64,000 nt of DNA from contig JAZNWH010000089.1 in NCBI GenBank assembly GCA_045593265.1, positions 1 through 64,000 on the forward strand, read 5' to 3'. The notes under the pieces were generated by a model that saw nothing but the letters and a program-made list of their open reading frames with translations, ran no database searches and was not told the origin of the DNA. The position numbers and the translations under genes are program-made. The DNA comes from RGIG8497 sp045593265 (GTDB taxonomy: Bacteria; Bacillota; Clostridia; RGIG6154). Position 1 is the stretch's first letter. The number at the start of each line of letters is the position of its first letter. Of this stretch, positions 55,856-63,551 are shown piece by piece.

Positions 55856-56078
55856 AAGAGGGTGTAGCAAAATGCACAGACCACACAAGGCAAAAGAAAG
55901 GCTTAACAAAGCCTTTGAATTCGGCTTTGTTAGCTCAGTTTCCTATAGCATCGAAAAGCGTACTTTGCTTTTCGCCAATGCTATGGATACGAGGAATGCC
56001 CAAGAAAACAAGTTTTAAACGAAGTTTGATTGGATGCATTCTACCGTTGTCCAATCTGCACTATTTTCCGTCCACCCC
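55856..56078. repeat. Hairpin-rich intergenic island
   Basis: No gene is supportable. It holds GCTTAACAAAGCC (55901-55913) pairing with GGCTTTGTTAGC (55923-55934), and a long stem from ATAGCAT-CGAAAAGC (55945-55959) to GCTTTTCG-(3)-ATGCTAT (55967-55984). A TGTAGCAAAA near 55863 recurs as CTGTAGCAAAACG in the following terminator. The design again is mini-hairpins between short repeated connectors. Confidence 0.6.
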
Positions 56079-56123
56079 AAAGGAGCTGTAGCAAAACGAA
56101 ATCCGTTTTGCTACAGCTCCTTT
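56079..56123. terminator. Bidirectional terminator between CDF gene and Asn-rich gene
   Basis: AAAGGAGCTGTAGCAAAACG (56079-56098) is a perfect complement of 56104-56123 across a five-base loop, then TTATAT. It ends both convergent genes. Confidence 0.9.
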
Positions 56124-56137
56124 TATATATTAATTGT

Positions 56138-56458
56138 CTATTTTGATTTTTTGTCAGGTCTCTTGATTTTGTTCCATTCCTGATACGCTTCTTCTTTATC
56201 CTTTGTAGTTAAGTTAACATCAAAGTTTTCCTCGTCCTTTAAAAGAACTATTGAATATGTACCGTTGTCGTAACGAAATTCATATTTTTTACCTTCAACC
56301 TCACAGCTGCCTAATGTAAACTTGGTAATATTATGCTCATTGTTATTTTGATTATTATTTCTGTGATGGTTGTTTCGTCCTGAATGATTGTTACGGTGAT
56401 TTCTCTGGGAGTTTGATTTCCCATTAGAGTTATTTGCATTTTTATTGTTTTCTGCCAT
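56138..56458 (-). CDS. Asn/His/Ser-rich disordered protein, unknown function
   Basis: 106 residues. The first 45 are low-complexity Asn, His, Arg, Ser (NNHSGRNNHHRNNNQNNNEHN), with no hydrophobic segment; the last 55 look like a small folded unit (EVEGKKYEFRYDNGTYSIVLLK ... EWNKIKRP). The repeats of AAT/AAC give a base pattern unlike its neighbours. Possible RNA- or metal-binding by the basic His-rich tail is only a guess. Start ATG 56458 follows GAGGA. No family recognised. Confidence 0.7.
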   Translation of the reverse strand: MAENNKNANNSNGKSNSQRNHRNNHSGRNNHHRNNNQNNNEHNITKFTLGSCEVEGKKYEFRYDNGTYSIVLLKDEENFDVNLTTKDKEEAYQEWNKIKRPDKKSK

Positions 56459-56523
56459 TTTACTATCCTCATCATATAAATTTAACTGACATAATTATAT
56501 CAGTTTTAAACTGCAATGTCAAA

Positions 56524-57507
56524 TCAAGAATTAAATTCATAAATTTTCACATCAATCAGCTTTTTACAATCGCACTTTCCTGAATTTATTTTTTCAAGCA
56601 TCGCATCAACTGCAACACATGAGAGAGTGTCTCCTTCCATTCCTACACTCACAATATCAAAAGGAAACTTGTAATTGATATTTACTGCATCAAAACTTAC
56701 CATAGGAATATTGATACTGTCATATTTTTGCTTAAGCTTTGCTTTGATTTCAAAAGCTACAAAATCCGAAAAAGCAATTATTGAGTCAAAATCATTAATT
56801 TTCTTCAAGGTTTCATCAATTTTATTTTCAGTATCTCCGCATATTGGATTGAGTTCTGCAAACCTTGTTTCAGGTATATCAATTCCGTTTTCATCGAAAA
56901 CATCTTTTATTCCTCTGAACCTTTCAACACTTGAACATATATGCTTATATGCACCGAAATATATAATACTTTTATAGCCTTTGCTGAGAAGATATTCTCC
57001 TGCAATTCTTCCACCTTTATAATCATCTGCACAAACATAATCCGTTTCATAATCCGTAAAATATCTGCAGATAAGTATGTAAGGAATCTGAAGTTTATCT
57101 AAAAATTCAACGTTTCGTGTGCTTTTCTGACAAGGACATAAAAATATTCCGTCAACTTGTTTGCTGCAAGCAGAAACAATAGCTTCATATTCCGTTTCTT
57201 CATCCTCGTTTGTGTTAAGAATAAAAACAGAATAATTGAATTCTCTTATTTTCATTTCTATCATTTTTACCTGCTGGGCTATATACGGATTGGAAATGTC
57301 AGGAACGATAACTGCTACCGTATGGGTTTTTCCCGAACGAAGAGAAACTGCAGCACTGTTTGAAATATACCCCATTTCCCTTGCAGCCTTCAAAACCTTA
57401 TTCTTTGTCTCTTCAGATATATCGTCAATCCCATTTAATACATGGGATACAGTTCCTATCGTTACTCCTAATTTGTTTGCAATATCTTTAAGTGTTACCT
57501 TCTTCAT
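56524..57507 (-). CDS. LacI-family transcriptional regulator
   Basis: 327 residues: N-terminal helix-turn-helix (TLKDIANKLGVTIGTVSHVLNG) and hinge, then a periplasmic-binding-protein-like sugar sensor (TVAVIVPDISNPY, DGIFLCPC). It is divergent from the sugar-isomerase gene, whose promoter carries a 39-bp palindrome as a likely operator; release would follow binding of a sugar or sugar phosphate. ATG 57507 follows GAGGTG. The effector is unknown. Confidence 0.93.
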   Translation of the reverse strand: MKKVTLKDIANKLGVTIGTVSHVLNGIDDISEETKNKVLKAAREMGYISNSAAVSLRSGKTHTVAVIVPDISNPYIAQQVKMIEMKIREFNYSVFILNTNEDEETEYEAIVSACSKQVDGIFLCPCQKSTRNVEFLDKLQIPYILICRYFTDYETDYVCADDYKGGRIAGEYLLSKGYKSIIYFGAYKHICSSVERFRGIKDVFDENGIDIPETRFAELNPICGDTENKIDETLKKINDFDSIIAFSDFVAFEIKAKLKQKYDSINIPMVSFDAVNINYKFPFDIVSVGMEGDTLSCVAVDAMLEKINSGKCDCKKLIDVKIYEFNS

Positions 57508-57572
57508 TTTTCACCTCATAAATTCACTATAAATTATAGTACACAATTTCCGTAAATTTGTCAATGTTTTTG

Positions 57573-57601
57573 TTGACAAAACTGTTTGTTTATGCTACTA
57601 T
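57573..57601 (+). promoter_or_regulatory. Promoter of the sugar-isomerase operon
   Basis: TTGACA (57573-57578), 17-base spacer, TACTAT (57596-57601). The -10 lies inside the palindromic operator, a classic repression layout. Confidence 0.8.
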
Positions 57602-57632
57602 AACCTTATAGTTGCTATAAGGTTATAGTAGC
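57594..57632. promoter_or_regulatory. 39-bp perfect palindromic operator
   Basis: GCTACTATAACCTTATAG (57594-57611), TTG, then its exact complement (57615-57632). Much longer than the 14-20 bp of usual LacI sites, it probably holds two overlapping half-operator sets and covers the -10. The divergent LacI-family gene lies about 86 bases away. Confidence 0.75.
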
Positions 57633-57656
57633 GTTTTAAAGATTGGAGTGAATACA

Positions 57657-59057
57657 ATGGAAAACAAAAAATTAACCTTTGCTTTGTTTTTTGGTAACCG
57701 AGGCTTCTTCCCCGGAGAATTAATTTCTTCAGCAAGAGATGATATGGTAAAAGCTATGGAAAGAAATGGCTTTAACTATATTATTATGGATGCCTCTCTT
57801 ACACGCTTTGGAGCAGTAGAAACTATTGAAGAAGGAAAGCTTTACAGTAATTTTCTTAAAGAAAATCAGGGAAAATTTGACGGAATTATCCTTTCTTTAC
57901 CTAATTTCGGCGATGAAAACGGAGCATCAGTTGCATTAAAGGATGCAAATGTTCCTATACTGGTTCAGGCATATCCTGACGAAAAAGGACTGATGGACTT
58001 TTCACACCGACGTGATTCTTTATGTGGTAAAATTGCTATGTGCAATGTTCTTCGTCAATGCAAAATAAAATACACACTTACAAAGGATGCTACTGTTTCT
58101 CCAAACAGCACCGACTTTGATGAAGACCTTAGAAATTTTGCTGCAATTTGCCGAGTTGTACGCAAGCTTAAAAGTTTTAATATCGGTGCAATCGGTGCAA
58201 GAACAACTGCATTTAAAACTGTCCGTATTGACGAAATTGCTATGCAGAACAAAAATATAAATGTAGAAACCATTGACCTGAGTGTTGTTTTTGATATGAT
58301 GGATAATGTTGATTTAAAAGAACTTGAAGCAAAGAAAACATATTACAGCAATCTCTCTGACTTTGGTACATATCCTCCCGAAAAACTTGAAAACATATCC
58401 CGTTTTGGTGTCGTTATGGATACGCTCATTAAGGACTACAATTTACACGCAGTAGGCATCCGTTGCTGGAATGAGTTCGAAACCAAATACAAAATCGCTC
58501 CTTGTCTTGTATTAAGCGATTTAAATGAAAGAGGAATCCCTGCAGCCTGTGAGCTTGATATTAACAATGCAATTATGATGTATGCTCTCCAGGAGGCATC
58601 TGAAAATCCTGTTATGCTTCTTGATGCTAACAACAATTATCACGAAGAAAAGGATAAAATGATACTTTTCCACTGTTCTGCAATACCAAAATCTTTCTTT
58701 AAAGGAAAAACAAAAATCGCAGAACATCTTATGTTCAAAAAATCCTTTGGCGAAGGCACGGGTGTAGGTATCGTTAACGGAGAAATTTCCACAGGCGACG
58801 TTACCATAGGAAGCTTCAAAACGGAAGATGGCAAGCTTTGTGCATTTACATCAGAAATGACTCTTACCGATGACGAAATAGAAGAAAGCTTCTTCGGTTG
58901 TGGTGTTGTTGCAAAATCACAATCAACTCAGGATGTTTTGAAATATATGTTTGAAAACGGATACAGACACCATGTTGCTATTGCCAAGGGCTCTTGGGCA
59001 CCTGCTGTTAAAGAAGCAATGGAAAAATACCTCGGTTACGATGCCGATATTATTTAA
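57657..59057 (+). CDS. L-fucose/L-arabinose isomerase-family protein
   Basis: 466-residue protein of the fucose/arabinose-isomerase fold: N-terminal substrate-binding domains (FGNRGFFPGELISSAR; IGAIGARTTAFKTVR) and a C-terminal domain, with conserved Glu/Asp/His metal ligands likely (ELDINNA, HCSAIPK). It interconverts an aldose and ketose in sugar catabolism; the exact substrate is not decided from sequence. ATG 57657 follows GGAGTG. It is the first gene of the LacI-controlled unit. Confidence 0.8.
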   Translation: MENKKLTFALFFGNRGFFPGELISSARDDMVKAMERNGFNYIIMDASLTRFGAVETIEEGKLYSNFLKENQGKFDGIILSLPNFGDENGASVALKDANVPILVQAYPDEKGLMDFSHRRDSLCGKIAMCNVLRQCKIKYTLTKDATVSPNSTDFDEDLRNFAAICRVVRKLKSFNIGAIGARTTAFKTVRIDEIAMQNKNINVETIDLSVVFDMMDNVDLKELEAKKTYYSNLSDFGTYPPEKLENISRFGVVMDTLIKDYNLHAVGIRCWNEFETKYKIAPCLVLSDLNERGIPAACELDINNAIMMYALQEASENPVMLLDANNNYHEEKDKMILFHCSAIPKSFFKGKTKIAEHLMFKKSFGEGTGVGIVNGEISTGDVTIGSFKTEDGKLCAFTSEMTLTDDEIEESFFGCGVVAKSQSTQDVLKYMFENGYRHHVAIAKGSWAPAVKEAMEKYLGYDADII

Positions 59058-59076
59058 TTAAAGGAGAGAAAAAAAG

Positions 59077-59961
59077 ATGAATAAACTTGGAATTTTTATG
59101 AATTTCTGGGAGAAAAACTGGGATGCAGACCACAAAAAGTATATTAAAAAGGCTGCAGAAATCGGATATGATGTTTTAGAATTTCAGGCTCAGCCACTTC
59201 TTGAAATGTCAGATGAAAAAATACGTTCTTTAAAAGCTCTTGCCGACGAGATGGGAATAGAGCTTACCTACAGTCTCGGTCTTGACAGAAACTACGATGT
59301 GTCTTCTCTTGATGAAAATGTAAGAAAAGGCGGAGTTACATACTTACAGAACATTATAAGAAAAATGCACGTTGGAGGAGGAACACTTCTTTCAGGAGTT
59401 AGCTATGCAGGTTGGGGTACTCCTGATAATTTTCTCGGCGATAAACGGCCCTATTGGGAACAGAGTATAAAAAGCATGAAAGAAATTATAAAGGTTGCAG
59501 AAGACTGTGGTGTTACCTACTGTGTTGAAGCTGTAAACCGTTTTGAAACCTGTCTTATAAATACAGCAAAAGAAGCTCTTGATTATGTATCGGAAATTGA
59601 CAGCAAAAATATAGGTGTATTGCTCGATACATACCATATGAACATAGAAGAAGCGTCAATCGGCGATGCAATCCGTCTTGTTGGCGACAAGCTTACAAGC
59701 TTCCACACAGGCGAAAACAACCGTACCGCTCCTGGAAAAGGACACCTTAACTGGGATGAAATATTCTCCGCATTATCCGAAATCGGATATAAAAACCGCA
59801 TTGTATGTGAACCTTTTGTAATGCAGGGCGGAGAAGTAGGAAGAGACATTCATGTATACAGAGACCTTATTGATAATCCTACCGAAGAAAGAATTGACCA
59901 GGAAGCAGCATATATTCTTGAATTTGAAAGAAATATGCTCAAAAAATGGAATATGGCATAA
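59077..59961 (+). CDS. Sugar phosphate isomerase/epimerase (tagatose/allulose 3-epimerase-like)
   Basis: 294-residue TIM barrel of the xylose-isomerase-like family. The four metal ligands of ketose 3-epimerases fit CVEAVNRFE (Glu), LLDTYHMNIEE (Asp), SFHTGENNR (His) and VCEPF (Glu). It would epimerise a ketose at C3, a step that pairs with the isomerase upstream. ATG follows AAAGGAGAG. Ends at a hairpin-rich island. Confidence 0.88.
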   Translation: MNKLGIFMNFWEKNWDADHKKYIKKAAEIGYDVLEFQAQPLLEMSDEKIRSLKALADEMGIELTYSLGLDRNYDVSSLDENVRKGGVTYLQNIIRKMHVGGGTLLSGVSYAGWGTPDNFLGDKRPYWEQSIKSMKEIIKVAEDCGVTYCVEAVNRFETCLINTAKEALDYVSEIDSKNIGVLLDTYHMNIEEASIGDAIRLVGDKLTSFHTGENNRTAPGKGHLNWDEIFSALSEIGYKNRIVCEPFVMQGGEVGRDIHVYRDLIDNPTEERIDQEAAYILEFERNMLKKWNMA

Positions 59962-60197
59962 TAAACACAGAAAACGTGTTTATTATACGCTCCGCGAGGA
60001 TTTAATAAGTGCGTACGAAATTTTCCTCACTATGTTCGGAAACGTACATGCACAATTATACCAAATTCCTTTGGAATTATGGTATAATAATTACGTTAAT
60101 GATTAAAACCTACGGTTTTTAATTATGTAATCATTGTACCGACTTGAAGCAAACCGATTGCGGTTTGCACTTATGGTATAATAATACACTTATTATC
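59958..60197. repeat. Hairpin mosaic after the epimerase gene
   Basis: Chain of hairpins: ATAATAAACAC/GTGTTTATTAT (59958-59986), CTC-CGC-GAG (59990), GTGCGTACG/CGTACATGCAC (60009-60053), TTATACC-AATTCC/GGAATT-GGTATAA (60056-60087), AATGATT-AAAACC-TAC-GGTTTT-AATCATT (60098-60135) and GCAAACCG-ATTG-CGGTTTGC (60149-60168). The connectors TTATTATAC / GGTATAATAAT occur in inverted orientation, and TTATGGTATAATAAT is repeated at 60077 and 60171. No gene is present. Confidence 0.7.
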
Positions 60198-60226
60198 TTG
60201 AAAATTTTTTACATCGAGATTATAAT
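60198..60226 (+). promoter_or_regulatory. Promoter of the phosphoesterase-GH2-GH51 operon
   Basis: TTGAAA (60198-60203), 17-base spacer, TATAAT (60221-60226), about 168 bases before the phosphoesterase start; it implies a long leader. Confidence 0.7.
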
Positions 60227-60247
60227 ATAGCTAACGGAGGTATTGAC

Positions 60248-60268
60248 GTGAAAAATCACGTTAATTGA
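60248..60268 (+). other. Possible six-codon leader peptide
   Basis: GTG at 60248 with GGAGG at 60236-60240 gives Met-Lys-Asn-His-Val-Asn and a TGA. It overlaps the hairpin ACGTGA-AAAA-TCACGT and is followed by two larger hairpins at 60277-60317 and 60341-60387. A ribosome translating it could alter which hairpins form. Equally, it may be the broken start of a lost gene. Confidence 0.4.
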
Positions 60269-60276
60269 TTAAAAAA

Positions 60277-60387
60277 GCCCGTGCGATATTTTTGCCAAAA
60301 GCAAAACGCACATGGGCAAAATATCCATTTAACGCCTTATCTGCCTACGATATGGTGTTAAGATTTTCCTTTACTATTTGTAGGCAG
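60277..60387 (+). promoter_or_regulatory. Two leader hairpins before the phosphoesterase gene
   Basis: GCCC-GTGCG-...-TTTTGC-CAAAA-GCAAAA-CGCAC-A-TGGGC (60277-60317) and CTGCCTAC (60341-60348) with GTAGGCAG (60380-60387). The second ends at the base before AAAGG, the ribosome site of the phosphoesterase gene. Neither is followed by a T run, so control of translation rather than termination is likelier. Confidence 0.5.
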
Positions 60388-60394
60388 AAAGGCT

Positions 60395-61336
60395 ATGGAT
60401 ATTATTATGGGAAAAGATTTTGTTTTTGGAATATGTGCCGACGTTCATCACGGACTTTGGGGCGTGGATGAAAGTTGGAGAATGGAAAAATTCGTTAATG
60501 AAGCAAAAGAAAGAAATGCAGATTTTATTATACAGTTAGGCGATTTTATTTGCCCTGATGAACTTGGCAAAAAAATGCTTGACGTATGGAACAGCTTTGA
60601 CGGTGGAAAATACCACGTTCTTGGCAATCACGATACTGAATTTGGTGGAAAAGAAATTATGATGGCCTTTCAGGGACAAAAAGAGAAATATTACAGTTTT
60701 GACCGCGGTGATTTTCATTTTGTTGTTCTTGATACAAACTACACAAAAATCAACGGTGAATATGTTGATTACAAAGATAAAGACCACAGCGGAGCAAACT
60801 TCAGTTGTTATATACCGCCCTTTGAACTTGAATGGCTTGAAGAAGATTTAAACAAAACCGATAAACGCACATTCATATTTACTCACGCAACACTTGCACT
60901 TGGCGAATGGACAATCTACAATTGGGTAGCTTTTATGAATGTATTATGGCGTGTAAATGAAAAAGCAGGCTATAATAAAGTAACAATGTGCTTTTCAGGA
61001 CATGACCATGCTGATGGGTATCTTTTTAAAGGCGGAGTTCATTATGTAATGGTAAATTCTATGTCCAAAAAAATAATCGGAATGGATTACACAATGAAAT
61101 CAAGTGCTACTCCATACATAGAGAAAAACTGTGAAGATATTTATAAAGCACATGTAATGCCTTTTAAAGACCCACTTTATATGTTTGTAAAAATTAAAGA
61201 GAACGGTCTTATTCAAATGATTGGAAAACAGTCCGAATGGGACGGTGTTTCACCTACTGAAGCACATTGGGACCATTTTGCATCACCTGAGATTGCATAC
61301 AGGGAGGTATGGGCGAATGGCATGTGCGAATTATAA
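60395..61336 (+). CDS. Calcineurin-like metallophosphoesterase
   Basis: 313 residues with the full metallophosphatase pattern: DVHHG, GDFICPD, GNHDTEF, THATL, and GHDHADG, which bind two metals. It lacks a signal peptide, so acts in the cytoplasm. Substrate unknown; in a sugar-hydrolase operon it may remove a phosphate or phosphodiester from the oligosaccharide or its product. ATG 60395 follows AAAGG closely; the in-frame ATG 60407 is an alternative. Overlaps the GH2 start by 20 bases. Confidence 0.85.
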   Translation: MDIIMGKDFVFGICADVHHGLWGVDESWRMEKFVNEAKERNADFIIQLGDFICPDELGKKMLDVWNSFDGGKYHVLGNHDTEFGGKEIMMAFQGQKEKYYSFDRGDFHFVVLDTNYTKINGEYVDYKDKDHSGANFSCYIPPFELEWLEEDLNKTDKRTFIFTHATLALGEWTIYNWVAFMNVLWRVNEKAGYNKVTMCFSGHDHADGYLFKGGVHYVMVNSMSKKIIGMDYTMKSSATPYIEKNCEDIYKAHVMPFKDPLYMFVKIKENGLIQMIGKQSEWDGVSPTEAHWDHFASPEIAYREVWANGMCEL

Positions 61337-63551
61337 TCTTAAATTAAATGACGGTTGGAAATTTCATTTGGGAAATTTCCAACCTAAAAAAAATATGCCT
61401 ATAGCTATGTTTCATTTATCTTCAGAAGCCGGGGGTGCCTTATTGGAATTTGAAGATTTTGAAAAAGAAGAATTATGGAAAGAGATACCTGTCCCCCACG
61501 ACTGGATGACAGAGTTAAAGTTTAACAAAAACTACGATGCAGCAGGTGGATATAAAAAAAGAACTGTAGGATGGTACATAAATAAATTTACTTTAGGTAA
61601 AGAAAATATTGAAGATGCGAAGCTGATTTTTGACGGAGTTATGGGAAAAACTACCGTTTATGTAAATGGCATTATAGCTTGTCGTAATTTCAGCGGATAT
61701 AATCGTTTCTCCTGTGAAATAGGAGACTATCTCCTCCCCAATTCAGAAAATGAAATTGCACTTTTTGTAGATGCAACCCGTTGGGAGGGCTGGTGGTATG
61801 AGGGTGCAGGCCTTTACAGAAAAGCATATATCTGCTTCCGTGAAAAATCACATTTTGATACAGATAAATTCTTTGTAAGAGGAATAAAACACAACGAAGA
61901 ATGGAAAATCAACGTTGATTTTGATGTTGTAAACAAAAACGATGATTTATCAGTAGATTTATCTCTTTACAATTCAGATGAGACTTTAGTGTTTAACAAG
62001 AGTGTTTCTGTTTTTGACAATAACGCACAGTTAAATGTTGAAAATCCTATTTTGTGGAGTTGCAACTCCCCTTATCTCTATAAGCTTGTTTGTACACTTA
62101 AAAGAAACAACAAAGTTATTGACACTTTAAATGCATCTGTAGGTTTAAGAAAAATTGAGTGGATTGCCGATAAAGGAATGTATTTAAACGGAGAACACTG
62201 CAAAGTTAAAGGCATTTGTATCCACCAGGATCACGCAGGTGTTGGTATTGCAGTAACAAAAGAGCTTATTGACTACAGATTATCTGTATTAAAAGATTTG
62301 GGAGTTAATGCCATACGCTGTGCTCATAATGCCCCTGACGAGGCACTACTGGAAGCTTGCGACAAGTTAGGTATTCTTGTTATGAGTGAAAACAGACATT
62401 TCGGTGTGTCGGAAGATATTTTTCATCAGCTCGATAGCATGGTAAAGGTTTCAAGAAACCACCCATGTGTTTTCCTTTATTCATTGTTTAATGAAGAACC
62501 ATGGCAATCTGAAAAACGAGGACAACGAATTGCTGAAAAAATGCGTGCAAGAATTTTAACCCTTGACAATACCCGAGCAATTACAGGTGCTCAAAATGGT
62601 GGAACTACCGAAAAGGAAAATGCATCCTGTGCACTTGATGTAATCGGTATTAACTACTTTATAAAAGACTATGAGCAAACACATAAAAATTCTCCTCACA
62701 AGCTGATTTTAGGTACAGAAAATTGTCCTACAAACGCTACAAGAGGCGAATATAAAACCTCCAGAGAAAAACAAATTTTTGATAACTATGGCGAGGAGCA
62801 TGAAGAATTTACAGAATCCTTAGAAGAAACCATGATAAATATGTTTTCAAAAGAATATGTTGCAGGCTGCTTTGCATGGAGTGGTTTTGACTATAGAGGA
62901 GAACCTACCCCATTTGGATGGCCAAGTGTTGTTTCCCATTGGGGCTTTACAGATTACTGTGGTTTTAAAAAAGACACAGCATACCTTCTTTCTGCCTGGT
63001 ATAAAGATGAATTGATTGCTCATCTTATTCCAAAAAAGAATTTGAAAAAAAGTGAAAAGGTTCGCGTATGTGTATATACAAATGCAGATTTTGCAGAGCT
63101 TTTTGAAGACGATAAATCTTTAGGAAAAATTCCTGTTAAAAACAGACGTGCTCAGTGGGACATAATTTCTAAAGGAAAAAATCTGAAAGTTTGTGCAGAA
63201 AAAGGAATTTACAAGGTATATGACGAAATAAAAATATCAGGAAAAGAAGCTGATATTGTTTTAAATGATATATCCTTTGAAAACAGCGATATTCATATTA
63301 TCAATATGGAAGTAACAGATAAAAACGCTACTTTTATTCCATCATATTGTGGCAAAGTTACTTTAAGTGTTGAAAACGGGGAAATACTTGGTCTTGGCAA
63401 CGGAAACCCGAACTCACATCATAATGAAAAAGGAAATTCAATTAATTTTTTCAACGGAAAGGCTCAGGCAATAATAAAGTCAAAAGGCGGAAAAATTACT
63501 GCTGAATGTAAAAACTTACCTGCAGTTACTTTGAATTTAAAGGGTGATTAA
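61317..63551 (+). CDS. Glycoside hydrolase family 2, beta-galactosidase-like
   Basis: 744 residues: N-terminal sugar-binding domain (WKEIPVPHDWM), immunoglobulin-like domain, TIM barrel with acid/base Glu in LYSLFNEEPW and nucleophile Glu in ILGTENCPTN, and a C-terminal beta-domain. No signal peptide. GH2 includes beta-galactosidases, glucuronidases and mannosidases; the activity here is not fixed. ATG 61317 with GGGAGG is chosen over an earlier frame at 61221 that lies inside the phosphoesterase gene. Adjacent to a GH51 gene. Confidence 0.93.
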   Translation: MACANYNLKLNDGWKFHLGNFQPKKNMPIAMFHLSSEAGGALLEFEDFEKEELWKEIPVPHDWMTELKFNKNYDAAGGYKKRTVGWYINKFTLGKENIEDAKLIFDGVMGKTTVYVNGIIACRNFSGYNRFSCEIGDYLLPNSENEIALFVDATRWEGWWYEGAGLYRKAYICFREKSHFDTDKFFVRGIKHNEEWKINVDFDVVNKNDDLSVDLSLYNSDETLVFNKSVSVFDNNAQLNVENPILWSCNSPYLYKLVCTLKRNNKVIDTLNASVGLRKIEWIADKGMYLNGEHCKVKGICIHQDHAGVGIAVTKELIDYRLSVLKDLGVNAIRCAHNAPDEALLEACDKLGILVMSENRHFGVSEDIFHQLDSMVKVSRNHPCVFLYSLFNEEPWQSEKRGQRIAEKMRARILTLDNTRAITGAQNGGTTEKENASCALDVIGINYFIKDYEQTHKNSPHKLILGTENCPTNATRGEYKTSREKQIFDNYGEEHEEFTESLEETMINMFSKEYVAGCFAWSGFDYRGEPTPFGWPSVVSHWGFTDYCGFKKDTAYLLSAWYKDELIAHLIPKKNLKKSEKVRVCVYTNADFAELFEDDKSLGKIPVKNRRAQWDIISKGKNLKVCAEKGIYKVYDEIKISGKEADIVLNDISFENSDIHIINMEVTDKNATFIPSYCGKVTLSVENGEILGLGNGNPNSHHNEKGNSINFFNGKAQAIIKSKGGKITAECKNLPAVTLNLKGD

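Noticed and set aside
55921..55950. tRNA-like stretch TTAGCTCAGTT
   Set aside because: It resembles a tRNA D arm, but no anticodon arm, T arm (GGTTCGAATCC-type) or acceptor pairing follows; it lies in a hairpin island.
59852..60106. 84-codon plus-strand frame at the epimerase 3' end
   Set aside because: It is an out-of-frame overlap with the epimerase gene running into the hairpin mosaic, without a ribosome site.
60265..60471. 68-codon frame upstream of the phosphoesterase
   Set aside because: It overlaps the leader hairpins and the phosphoesterase start in another frame and has no convincing start signal.
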